Positions 35,073 to 45,795 of a stretch of 64,000 bases of DNA are shown here, one piece after another; position 1 is the stretch's first letter; each line of letters opens with the position of its first letter. The notes under the pieces were generated by a model that did no database searches, was not told the DNA's origin, and saw only the letters and a program-made list of their open reading frames with translations. This DNA is from Crotalaria pallida (taxonomy: Eukaryota > Streptophyta > Magnoliopsida > Fabales > Fabaceae), in the NCBI GenBank assembly GCA_037953625.1, contig CM075655.1, forward strand, positions 80,441,501-80,505,500, read 5' to 3'. The position numbers and the translations under genes are program-made.

Positions 35073-37978
35073 TGTAGAATCAAAGAGCTTTTGATGATGT
35101 CAAATAAATAAGCTCGGCTCTTGATCACGGCCGAGGTTCATCCAAGTTTGCAAAATCAGCTCTTCACTTCAAGACAGTAAGCTCGGATGTTGTTTGGCTC
35201 GGCACACGCTCGGAATGTTGAAAGAAGCCACAGCATCAGAAAAATCAAATAAGCTCGGATTGTGCACGCACCTTGAGCTAAGGCCAAAGCTTGGATCTGC
35301 TCTTCAACTTCAAGTCTGATTGCCAAGCTCGAACAAAGCTCAGGCTCGGCAACATCAATCCAAGACCAAGCTCGAACAAATCGCAAGCTCGGCAATCTCT
35401 GTTCACTCTTCAACAACACATCATCTTCAACCTTCAGACTCTGCTCAGCTGTTTGTTGATTTACCAGCAAGTGGACTGAGTCAACGAGTAATATAGTCTG
35501 GAAGACCGAATATCGTCCCACAGGGATTGCAAATTGTTTCTAATAACTTTTCACCAATTCGTAATCATTAAGGCAACTTGTTATTGAATTTTAGAAGGAG
35601 AAGGAGAATTATAATAAAATAAAATAAGAAGATTGAGGAGATAAGATGTATAGAAAGCAATAGAAAAAGGTTAGGAACTTGGTTTCATTGTATGATTCAC
35701 TTATTTTAACTATGATTTATATTTTCCTTTAATTATCCTTCAATTCATGGACTATTCCTCTCAAATAGCAATAGTTAGACGTCTCTAACATTACCCTTAT
35801 TTTCTATATATTTAATCCTTGATCCTTCAACAAATTACAATATAAGAAAATATCTATTCAGCACAAGGGAATTAAAAAGCCATATAATCATCCAATTATA
35901 TCCCTATATTTTGGACTGATTATACCATTAATTGCATGGCCTATTCAAAATCCCAACTCCCGTTGCGAATTAAGAAATCCAAAACATAAATTGTGTGGGT
36001 TTATATAATAAAAACTCAATTAATGCATGAATTAAAAACAGCAAAATACTAAATCATAAATTAAAATAAGTTACATCATACAATTTACACCATGTTCCTA
36101 ATAAGAGGTTTTAGTTACACATATAGAAATAAATAAAACAGAAGCAAAGAGAAAACCTCATATCATAGACAATACAGGCTAACTCTCCAAGAGACCTTCA
36201 ATCCTTGTGCCTTGCCTCCTTGCTCTCAATAGATGTTACTAACCTCTCTCTCCAATCCTAATTGAATTCTATGATCTTAAAACCTACTGAAAACTATTTA
36301 CAAATCCTCTATTTAAAGAGTAAAACAAATCCTAAAATAAATCTTAATTAAATCTAATAGATAAGGCCCATGTTTATCTTCTAATTTCTGACCAAATCTA
36401 AGATATGAAGCCAAATTAGACTTCTCTTCTTCTATTTTGTTCAGAATCTGGTCAAATTGGGCCTCCAACATGCACGCGCGCCCCAGGCGCACGCGACCTC
36501 GCACCCCAGGCGCGCAGGTCTGATGATAATTCCTTTTCTTCACAGACGCGCCTCAGGCGCACCCGTCCCCGCGCCTCAGGTGCGCAGGACCTACTTCGGC
36601 TCCGTTTTGCTCCGTTCTTTTTCCATTTGCAAGATCTTTTCGTCCTCTTTTCAGGTCCATAAATATTTTATCCATTTAAGCTCCAAAAAGTACCTGAAAC
36701 ACTAACAAACGGATCAAAACGTTCAAAGGACCCTAAACTACTAAAAATAATTAAAATCTAATAAAAAGTCCTAAATTTGCTAGAGAAACAAGCCAAATAC
36801 ATAATATAAGGGAGTCCAAATAATGCTCAAATCTATATATATTGGACCCAAATCACTGTTCCGTACTTTTTATTACTGTTAAGTTTGGGTAGAAGTTCTA
36901 GGATTTTAACTTCAGGGCAATAACAAGTTTGAAATTCAAATTGAGTTAAAATCAAAGGTTGTGAAAGGGTCACCATCACTGCTCTGCTGTCAAAATGTTT
37001 CTGTTGGAAACCCCATGCTTTTTCCGTACAGCTCTCTCTCTCTCTCTCTTTCTGGAGAACAGAGAAGATTATAAAAGGGGTGTTTTTCAACGGTAAAAAG
37101 ATAGAGATTCTTGAAAAAATTTCTTTGAACCTCTACTTTCATTCTCTTTCGAAAAACAGAGCAGAATCAAAAACTCACAGAGAAGAAGAAGATCACTGAA
37201 ATTTTTACAAGAACTTAGAGAGTTAAACTTTAAAATCCATACTCTAAGTTCAACTCATTTCTTTTCTGTGATACCCCTTCACAAAATCGACTCACTCTTG
37301 AACTTCAATCTTTCAAACTCATTCGAAGAGTGTTTCAATTTGGAGCCATCCTCTTTCATCATCTTCATTGTATTTGCTGTTGTACGGAGCTGGTCTCTGA
37401 TCGAGAAAGCTTCTTTGTTGAAAAGGTTCCAAAGAGGTTCTTTGGTCATCGATTTGTTGTGGGTAGTTTGTCACGAGTTTGGTACACTCGTTTGACCGGA
37501 TAGGTTTAGAGGGGTAGTCTCTTGTAAATCCTTTTGTAACCCAGAAAATCAATTTTTAGTAAAAGCTCTCTAAAAGGTTTTTAGAGAGGACTGGACTAGC
37601 TCTCAGGGTGAGAGTAAACCAGGATAAATATCTGGTGTTCATTTTTTTTTCTTTACCGCTTCTCTTTTGCTGTACTTGGTTAAGTGTTTATCCGCTGATT
37701 TTTTAGCATCCAAGCCTTTAATCGTCTTTCTCAAAGCTCGGCTTTGAGTGTTGTTCTCAGAACTCGGCTTCGTAGCAGCTCGGTTAACCGATTAACCATT
37801 CTGTTTATATATTTGGTTAATTGATTAACCCTGTCTGCTCGGATATCGCTCGGCCTTTATTTAAAATCGTGAACAACATTCAATCAAGTTTCAATAAATC
37901 GAAAAATTGTCTTATTAGCTTCAATCTCCTATTCACCCCCCTCTACTTGATTGTTAGGCCTCTTGTTGGCTTCCAACA
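35073..37978 (+). repeat. Sirevirus 3' LTR, interrupted
   Basis: Starts TGTAGAATC after the purine tract and ends TTCCAACA at the CTAGG duplication. It is 2906 bp because of a 1402-bp solo LTR insertion plus its 5-bp duplication at 35454-36860; without these it is about 1.5 kb, like the 5' LTR. Confidence 0.92.
35454..36855. mobile_element. Solo LTR inserted in Sirevirus 3' LTR
   Basis: 1402 bp starting TGTTGATTTACC and ending ACCCAAATCA, flanked by CTGTT at 35449-35453 and 36856-36860. The start includes the string cgtcccacagggatt, which I recall from other plant LTRs, but I cannot name the family. At 36473-36590 there is a cluster of GCGC palindromes (gcgccccaggcgca-like and gcgcctcaggcgc). 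No second internal LTR or coding region was found. Strand is undetermined. Confidence 0.82.
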
Positions 37979-37983
37979 CTAGG

Positions 37984-38109
37984 TAGGTTAAATTTTCTAA
38001 ATTTGAACCATCCACGTTCTTCTGCTGATTCCTGATTTCGGGACTGAGCCAGCTGGTGCAGAACAGTCGTAAGTTCCTCCAGGAGTTCATTAGTTCGGGT
38101 AGTTGTCAT
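37984..38109 (-). pseudogene. gag: Element B gag, 5' end
   Basis: The first 42 codons of B gag, starting at ATG 38107-38109 (MTTTRTNELLEELTTVLHQL). The frame is cut by the Sirevirus and resumes in phase at 25939. The start is preferred because it lies in the same position relative to the conserved capsid motif as in family A gag. Confidence 0.72.
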
Positions 38110-39690
38110 CGTTCTTCCTAGGGTAGTTTCTTTATACCATCCGTCTTAAGTAGGGGGCTTCAGCTCTACTGGTTATCCTATTACATGGTTGGGAAATTCA
38201 TTAAACACTATCGGGGAAATTTGGTCCGTAAACCAAATTCATTGGGCAATCAATATAGAGAGAAAGTTCAATCAAAACATGGAAAGGTAAAGTAGGTTCA
38301 TAAACTACTTTAATGGTTTTCTAAATGAACTCATGTTCATCCATCCCAAAAGTCTTTTGAAATGTCTACTGGTAATAGGAAAGATTTAGAGATTTTATCA
38401 CCCCAGGTTTAAAATTTAGGATGCATCCAAATAGAAATAATTTATGAATACTTCTCTTTGATATATGAATGAGAAAATCTTTTTCAAGAAGGTTCTTCTA
38501 TAAAGCATAATTTCAAAGGATTGGGGATTCGTCAGTTAAGAGTACCAAACTACCCGGAGAGTATAAGAAATTCCTTATCGTTGCTGGAAAGGTTTCCTTA
38601 ATTAGAAACGGGAAAACTTTGAGCAAAATCTCGAGAGAGTATTACTGAGAAGGTATTCCCGAGATCCAATTTTCTAGGTATAAGATATTTCATTTCTCAA
38701 CAATGCTGAGAAATGATTTAGGAACATGGTATGCTTGGATTCTATTTTTATCAAAGCAAACAATCAAGGGTTCTGATAATAGAAAAATATTGAAAGTTCT
38801 TTCGAAAGTTAAGGTTTCAAAATGCCTAAATACAATCAAAAGAAACCAAAATAATTGCAAGGGTAAGCAAATGAGAGATTCGTCGGATAAGAATCCCGAA
38901 TCATTCAGAAGTAATGAAAAGTTCATCATCGTTGCAGCAAGCTTCGCTTATCTAGGAATTGAAGAACTATGTACAGGATTAGGAAAAAGAATTCTTTGGA
39001 AAAGCATTACCGAGGTCTAGCGATCTTAGTACAGGTAATTCAATTTCCCAAAAGTGTTATGAGGTGGTTCAAAAATATAGTTGCTTAAGTTCTATTTTCA
39101 CGTAGGTAAACGATCTAGGCTTATGTCACTGAAATAGATCGAAGAATAGATGTTTTTGTTGCGTACTCTGTTTAGAATGAAGTTTTGGATATCCCTGGTC
39201 ATCTTTTCCAAGAGCTGTAACTATTAGGGTGGCCAGTACTAACATTACATACCATTTGTAAGGAGACCATATCAATACGGTCAAAGCTATAATCCTCCAC
39301 AGGGAAGACTATAAATGTACCTTTAGATTTAATGAATCTAAAGATAAAGATTATTGGTCATCATCAAATTCCACAAGTTAATTAAGTTCTAGAGATTTTC
39401 CATTTCCGTTGGGGTGGCATTCATTTGCCCTAGCCCGTTGGTCATCATTCTCTCTATACTTAACTAACTTCCTTTCCTCTGATCATAACAAAGGTAGCTG
39501 AGTTTGACTTTGACCCAACTGGATCAAAGTTTGACTACAGTACTCAATATGTTTGATTTAGACGATTTCTAAAATCAAACAAGATTGTAACACTTCTAAT
39601 GGTCTCTAACTAACTCAATGATAACTTGTCAGAGGCTGACAACAGAGGTGATGAAGCCATACTCTCGGGCCGAAAGGAAGGAATTGCTCT
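38110..39690 (-). other. Element B 5' leader, non-coding
   Basis: About 1.6 kb between the PBS and the gag ATG, unusually long. No coding signature. A hairpin TTGTCAG-AGG-CTGACAA lies at 39626-39642, about 45 bp after the PBS. The 105-codon plus-strand ORF at 38703-39020 is antisense and resembles nothing known to me. Confidence 0.55.
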
Positions 39691-39697
39691 GATACCA
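39683..39697 (-). other. Element B primer binding site
   Basis: The minus strand reads TGGTATCAGAGCAATT, 3 bases after the 5' LTR, an exact match to the usual plant initiator-Met site. It fixes the orientation and end of the LTR. Confidence 0.82.
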
Positions 39698-39700
39698 TAA

Positions 39701-42258
39701 TGTAACACCCACATCTTTTATAAAGGGAATAAAATAATTTATTAGAAATTGTTGTGACAGAAGAGTAAAAGTTCCCTTTATTCAAGATTAGTGGATAAAA
39801 TTTTTCTTTTCAATTACATCATTTCAGTGTTACAATGGATCAAATCCAGTCATGTACCTCTTCCTCTTTCCGCTTGAGTCTCTGGCTTGACCGGTGGACT
39901 AACTTCATCCGCTACTTACACCTACCACAAAAGGCTAGATGGGAGTAAATCACTTGTCATATCACGTCAGGCAGATTAATGATTGAACAACATACACAGA
40001 CATCACAATCATAATGCAATTGACGCATGCTCAGCAATTGTTTTATCACTTTCATCAACATTTCAACTGTATAAGGATCACACGTACACTAGGTCCTGAC
40101 GCCTATAGATACTTCCTCCGTATCTGCACCAGGTCCTTTCCCAAGGGACACGTCATACCGGGAAATCAATTTTGATATACTGCCTACAGATAGCGTCCTA
40201 TCTGCACCAGGCCTCTTCCCACAAGACACAATATATCAGGATCTCTTGATCTACCGCCTACGAATAGCGTCCTATTCGCACCAGGTCTCTTCCCACAAGA
40301 CATGGTAAGATCAGGATTCAAGTAGTATATCGCCTACGAATATTCTCTTATTCGCACCATGCCCGTTCCCACCACGCTTCCAAGCATAAACAAATAAGTT
40401 TGATTAAGATTTCGTGCACTAAAAATTGATTATTTTCATTTCAGGGTTCGATCTAATCGATTATTAGTCCATTTCATAATCATGCATTCATATTCATAGT
40501 CATTCATCATCAAAGTAATCATCTAAGAATGCATTTATTCCCAAAATACATTTCATATTCCATAAATATTGTAGGTTAAAGCTAGGTGTATTAAAAATTA
40601 GTATTTTTCACCTTTCAGGGTCACTCTAATCGATTAAAAGAGGCTCTAATCGATTAGGATGTAAAAATTCAAATTTTGGTGGGAGATTTCATATGGTTGA
40701 ATCGATTCACTCTGCAATTTAATCGATTCAAGCAATCGATTAACTCTGCAGTTGAATCGATTCAACTGCTTAATTCTGCATACTGAATTGAGGTTTTAAA
40801 ATACCAAATCTTGATACACTTCACTTTAACCATTCTCAAGCCAAAACAGATCACAATCATGTATAATTACATCTATTCATGCATAAGTTCAGCAATCAAA
40901 GCATCAAATTCATATAGAATTCAGGTAATGTGCATAAAAGACGTAAAATCACAACTTAACATGTGAAATCTAATTCTCTTCCACCATAATCACATTTTAG
41001 TACCTTATTAACTCATATTCAACAATTTAAATGTGTTTAAATCATGATTTCCATAGAGGACCATGGGTTGTCTTGGTCTCCAAACCAAGCAACCTTGTCA
41101 TGGTTCAACTTAACACATCCAGTACATATGTCATCACAAACCTTCAAACATTAATGTTAGCGATATGAATGAAATCTCCCATACCTATCTCAAGTGTTTG
41201 GATTGATTCAGAGTGGAAAGAAACGATTTTGTTGGGAAAAAGCTCAAGAACCCACACTTGGAAAACACCCTGTTTCATATTCGAGTGGGTGTTTTGATCA
41301 GACTTTTTGGACATTAAAAGCTTAATTAAAACCGGGAACAAGAGTAGAAATACAAACTAGGATATATAAACTTGAGATTAGAACAAGTTTGAAGATCAAT
41401 GGATGCTCGAGCTTACCACACGAATCAAGGAAAGTTGGCTCCTTGAATCTGAAATGCAGATTTCAAATTTGACCACCCAACTTTGCAGGTCTGTATCTCT
41501 TTCTACACTCCACCAAATCGAACAAACTTGGTACCAAATCGAAGAGGGTAACACAAACTTTAATTTGGTGTATAGTTTGCTAGGGTTTTCAGCTCAGATC
41601 ATAGAACACGAATCAGAGGAAGTTCATGACAGAAAACACGTTTTTCAGAGGGTTATGGTGTTGTGCTTGAGTTTTGGAGTGTATACTCCCTCCATTTACT
41701 TAAATTAATCACCCCCCAAATGTCCCTTTCAACCAAGAACAGTGCCAAGGGTTATTTTTTATGCAATTTGTGGCTAAAATCGCGGAGAAATCTCAGCCAT
41801 TCGTGATTTAACCGACTTAAAATTGGTTCATCAGAGTCGGGGGAATCGATTCAACTTTCCTTTGAATCGATTAGCCTAATCGATTCAATTTTTCTTTGAA
41901 TCGATTCAACTGTCCAAAATGACAAAACTGTTTGCATTTAAAATTCCATAACTTTTTTGTTAACCGTCGGATCTTGCTCAAATTTGGAGATAAACTTCCT
42001 AATATGCTTATTTTCATATCCAACGGTCAGATTTGTGTCTAATATTGTAAATATTTTATTTTAATTTTTATATTATTATACTTTTCTAAAACTCAGTCAA
42101 ACATATCAAACATTTAAGAGACCACTTGAAAAATACAACTTTCAATACGGGTTTAAAACTAAAATTCTCATATTATTCCCTTAAATGCTTATCTAAAAAT
42201 ATATGTTGTTGGAAAGTTAATTGCCAAAGTAAATATAGATAAAATTGGGGATGTTACA
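39701..42258 (-). repeat. Element B 5' LTR (2558 bp)
   Basis: On the minus strand it runs from TGTAACATCCCC (42258) to GGGTGTTACA (39701). Modules in order from the LTR start are: the inverted pair (41964-41972 and 42018-42026), four ATCGAT palindromes (41843-41907), a second AATCGATT cluster (about 40625-40775) and the hairpin minisatellite (40101-40372). It also contains TACTCCCTCC at about 41689, a Stowaway-like end motif. No target duplication can be tested because the other LTR is truncated. The 101-codon ORF at 41403-41708 is not recognised. Confidence 0.88.
40101..40372. repeat. Hairpin minisatellite in element B LTR
   Basis: Four units starting GCCTA at 40101, 40182, 40256 and 40332 (spacing 81, 74 and 76). 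Each holds a short perfect inverted repeat with a different stem: AGATAC/GTATCT (40107-40125), CAGATAG/CTATCTG (40187-40204), CGAATAG/CTATTCG (40261-40278) and CGAATA/TATTCG (40337-40354). The stems differ but the pairing is kept. Confidence 0.85.
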
Positions 42259-44023
42259 AAGGGAGGGAAATCTAAGGGGTGGTGGTTGTGGAGATTGACG
42301 TGGAGGGAACGGCCAAGAATGGAGCGTGACCATGTAAGAGAGATGCCTATGTCAGTGTGGTAGAGGTAGGTTGTTGGATTTGGGTTGTTGTTGGCGGCGA
42401 TGACGGTGGTGTAGTGGTTTAGGTTGAAGAATGAGGGGGTTTTTTTATTAAATAAAAAAACTTAAAATCTAAGCCAACCCTACGATTATAATTAAATGAA
42501 AAGATTTTTTATTTTTTTATTTTATTTTCATTTATAAATTGTAACCGTTGGATGTTGTAAATTCAAAAACGGAATAACTTTGTGGTTTGTGTCTAATTGC
42601 GTTGAGAGAAATAACCAATGAGAATGTGCCACGTGGCACTTAACGGAGGGACTAACGAATATATGGACGGTGGGACTAACCTGATGTCATTCTAATATTT
42701 GGGAGACTCAATTAATTCCCAAAATCTTTCGAAGACTAAGCTGGTGCCCGGTGTATCTTTAGGAGACCTGATAGACCGTTAACTCTACTAAAATATGTTG
42801 TTTGACTCGGAACGAGTTGATGATTGAGGTTTATCTCCTCACGATTTGAATTAAGATGTATTTTCACAGTTTTACTGATGGAGTTGTCATAATATATTTT
42901 TCTTGATTTAAAATATAATAAAAAATTAATTTTTTTTTTTTAAATTTTGTTTCATTCTCAATCTATTTTTCTAAAACATCTCTTAAAAATGATTATCTCT
43001 TCTAATTTTTATTTCATTTTCAACGCTACTTTTCTAAAATACCTTTTATTTTTTTTATAAATTTAATAAAATTAAATATAATCAATTAATCTCAATTTTT
43101 TTTTTACTCTTTTTTTTGGTATGTACAATTAATCTCCTTATAATTTTAGTTTTTTTATACGGTAGACCGGAGGGAGTACTTGCCAATTGAGTTCCTTGTC
43201 ATTGTAGTGAGTTGGAGTATTTTTTATGGCCCGCATTTTACTCGTGTATCAGGAATTTTATTATACATTATCCAAAAACTAATGTTCAAAGAAATAAAAG
43301 TGACATTAAAAAATAAAAAAGTGTAAAATTAGCCATGAAAAATATTATAAATAAAGTATTAAAAGTCGAATTTATAGTTTTTTAGTGTTGACTTAACATT
43401 TTTAGATTTTTTTAGTATAGACAATATATATCAGGACCTTTTTTATTTAAACACTTTAATGCTTAAAAAAATGCTAATCAATGTCTTAAAAAACATTGTT
43501 TAAGGAAATAAAAATGGTTATTTTGTATTAGAAATGATGAATTTAACATATATAAAAAACTATTAAACTTAGTTTTCCAACACTTGTTCACTGATTGTGT
43601 ATTCATTTACAAGTGCTTTTAGAACATTCGTTAACAAGATTCTAATTCGAAAGGAGGATGTCATAGTCATATATTTTGGGAAGGGTCTATCGTGTTATTA
43701 AGTGTCCTTGAAATAGAAAAAACAACACAAGTTTTTGTTTTTTTTTTAGAATATTAAAAACTATATTTTTCAATACTTTTCAACTACATATAACCTGTTA
43801 GCATTTTCCTTTTGGGAATATACCAATAATACTAGTAATAATGTAATATGAATTTTGCATCATGTACACTGGATAAATCAAATAATAGGTAATATTATAT
43901 TGAAAATATAATTACATGATTGAATAAACCATTTTAACCTCCATTTTTTTCATGAAAACCTTTTTTTTTTCTTGTTTATCAGTGGTGTATAAGTTATAAA
44001 AAGTTATAAAAACCCATGTAATA
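42259..44023. other. Intergenic, AT-rich; no gene seen
   Basis: Flank of element B. No supported ORF. CCGTTGGAT recurs at 42545-42553, near an ACGGAATAACTT string resembling the LTR module but outside any LTR I can define. An inverted Stowaway-like end (ggagggagta) lies at about 43171-43180. The stretch 42610-42690 (gtgccacgtggcacttaacgg) looks like MITE-derived sequence. Confidence 0.5.
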
Positions 44024-44039
44024 TATATCCTGTTTCTTT

Positions 44040-44143
44040 TTTTTTTTGTTTACATGGGAGGTCTGGGACTAGAACCCATGACCTGGGGGAGGGGGAAATC
44101 CTAAGTGTCCCTGCAGCCACCAACTGAGCTGTCTTACGCGGAC
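44040..44143 (-). mobile_element. tRNA-derived SINE, copy 1
   Basis: About 104 bp. On the minus strand it starts TCCGCGTAAGACAGCTCAG. A box A-like part is AGCTCAGTTGG, a box B-like part is GGGTTCTAGTCCC, and it ends in a poly(A)-rich tail. It is flanked by a 16-bp duplication with one mismatch: tatatcctgtttcttt (44024-44039) and tatatccagtttcttt (44144-44159). Transcription would be by RNA polymerase III; mobilisation needs a LINE partner. Confidence 0.8.
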
Positions 44144-44552
44144 TATATCCAGTTTCTTTAAGTCTATATCTTAATGAAAATTGAGTGTAAAGCATGATGA
44201 AATTTGATGCACAGGTTCCTACATTAACCGGGCATAGCGGTTTAGAGTTTGGAGTTCATAACATAAAATCCGGAAACACTTTCCACAATACACCCAATTC
44301 CACTACATTGAGTTGCCAGTTTAACCCAAAACATGGGACCAAAGCCCATGGTATGCCTTGTCTCCCCGCTTATTAATGATCCCCAATGCTTCTCTCTCAT
44401 TAACCTCTATCTCCACCTCATTTTTTGGTTCCATAACTAACACATTTCCCTTCTACACAATTTTAGGCCGATTATCTTTCACCTCCCTTTGAATTTAATT
44501 TCCCCATTTTATTTTTTTTTTAATATTTGGGGACAAGCACATTATTTACATA

Positions 44553-44759
44553 ATGGATGTATTCATTTCAGAAGAGTATGTTATAAGAAGAAGGCTTGAG
44601 AAAAGGGCAGCAGCAAGAGCAGCATGCGAAAAAGGGTCCAAATCACATTCACATAAGAATAGCAATAGGACTGAAGCCACTGATAAGAAAGCTTCTTCAT
44701 CAACTAAAGGTTTTGGCCTCGTTGGTGACAATGTTGTTTTTACTTGCTTATCAGCTTAA
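44553..44759 (+). CDS. Small conserved plant protein (hypothetical)
   Basis: 68 codons, single exon, ATG to TAA. The N-terminus MDVFISEEYVIRRRLEKR is acidic-hydrophobic and then strongly basic; the middle is Ser/Lys/Ala-rich and probably disordered; the C-terminus ends DNVVFTCLSA. From memory, plants have a family of short unannotated proteins with a similar MDVFISEEYV start and a similar end; I could not check this. There is no signal peptide, membrane segment or enzyme motif. It lies in a gap between transposons, with no TE match in or around it, and is the only ORF here that looks like a host gene. Upstream is a pyrimidine-rich leader-like stretch; I see no clear TATA box. Function unknown. 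Confidence 0.55.
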   Translation: MDVFISEEYVIRRRLEKRAAARAACEKGSKSHSHKNSNRTEATDKKASSSTKGFGLVGDNVVFTCLSA

Positions 44760-45390
44760 TTAATTTGACACCTACATTGCATCACATTATTAGGTGGAGC
44801 TATAATTGGGGCATTTGCTTTGCTTAAATTGAAGAAAATGTACTAACAAAAATGAGTAGTAATTGGTTTTTTTTAAATTGTTGTATGCGAATCAATCAAG
44901 AACGCAGACCAAAAATAGTCACTTGTAGTAGTATTTTGTAATCTTTTTGGTTAATCAATTGTGGCATGGAACTTACATATGAATTATGACAAGGGGTATG
45001 TTTCTTTTTTTTTTTTCTTTATTATATCGATATTAGAAAAATCCCTATTATATATCTTCAATATTAACTCGCTATATGAAAGTCCTGAATTAATAGTTAG
45101 TACTCTTCAAGCCAGCTACAAAGACCAGTAGTCAATTATTTTTTTTATATATATTAGAAGCATGAAAATCAATCACCCAAGATGGTCAAGCTCCTTTCGG
45201 TTTTATGTAAATAGGAGTATTTGACGAGTGATGAAAGGGACAGATGAGTTACTTCCACAATAAGAATAAGGAAAATAAAAGATAATTCTTCACTACTCCT
45301 ACAATTTTAGCTTAAAAAACCTCTATAACATTTTTTTTATTTTTATTTTGATCATATTTATAAAATCAGTTCAATTTTTAATAACATTTA
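44760..45390. other. Intergenic, AT-rich; no gene seen
   Basis: Probable 3' flank of the small gene at 44553-44759. No repeat ends, RNA gene or ORF could be supported. Confidence 0.4.
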
Positions 45391-45540
45391 CTCCCTCCGT
45401 CCCTAAATATAAGACTCTTTTAACATTTTTATTTTGTCCCTATTTATAAGACCCTTTACCAATTTTCAATGATCATTAATTATTTTTTTTCACAAACACC
45501 CTTATTTATTTAATACTTTTTAGACTCTCAAGTATCCAGG
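45390..45540 (+). repeat. Stowaway-like MITE fragment
   Basis: Begins TACTCCCTCCGTCCCTAAAT, a typical end of plant Tc1/mariner-related MITEs, followed by the usual ataagactctttt sequence. The matching right end is not found nearby, so it is a left-end fragment. Sequence at 50884-51000 is similar. Confidence 0.6.
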
Positions 45541-45721
45541 AGTAGTGTACGTACGTGTACCGATACCCAATATACATGTACTCGGTACGTATACATCATC
45601 AGTTTATGAGTGATCACGTTTTAGAGCTAATACTCCAATATATAACATACCAATATATCTAATATCTAATATCTAATATATATTGATATATAATATATAT
45701 ACTAATCTATAACATATTATT

Positions 45722-45724
45722 ATG

Positions 45725-45786
<62 letters not shown>

Positions 45787-45795
45787 GTATGCACT
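45722..45795. repeat. (TA)n microsatellite with GTAT tail
   Basis: About 45 bp of perfect TA dinucleotides followed by four GTAT units, within a longer AT-only stretch starting near 45640. Confidence 0.9.

Larger units (their letters stand above)
25940..37978 (+). mobile_element. Ty1/copia Sirevirus-like element inserted in element B gag
   Basis: Complete in outline: 5' LTR (25940-27439), initiator-Met PBS (27441-27453), long gag with coiled coil, pol in copia order (protease, integrase, RT, RNase H), several purine-tract repeats and a 3' LTR (35073-37978), flanked by CTAGG on both sides. It is in the opposite orientation to its host B. The long gag, large LTRs and multiple polypurine-like tracts fit the Sirevirus (SIRE1/Maximus) lineage. 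Two later solo LTR insertions and four lesions in pol leave it non-functional, although gag is open. Confidence 0.92.
23786..42258 (-). mobile_element. Element B: gypsy-like, gag-only, interrupted by a Sirevirus
   Basis: A minus-strand LTR element whose parts, excluding the Sirevirus insert, are a truncated 3' LTR (23786-24354), about 3.3 kb of internal sequence and a complete 5' LTR (39701-42258). The internal region has a gag with a CCHC knuckle but no protease, RT or integrase I can recognise. Just before the 3' LTR it still reads GAATTTCGGGGACGAAATTC and a GTGGGGGAGA purine tract, matching the last Pol residues (EFRGRNS) of family A. This suggests B derives from an autonomous element by loss of pol, like the TR-GAG or LARD class of non-autonomous elements. 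Confidence 0.8.

Noticed and set aside
35454..36855. A complete TRIM (two short LTRs) instead of a solo LTR
   Set aside because: The two ends do not repeat each other in direct orientation and no PBS or purine tract was found inside.
44040..44143. A functional tRNA gene
   Set aside because: Only box A/B-like parts remain; no cloverleaf, plus an A tail and target duplications, so a SINE.
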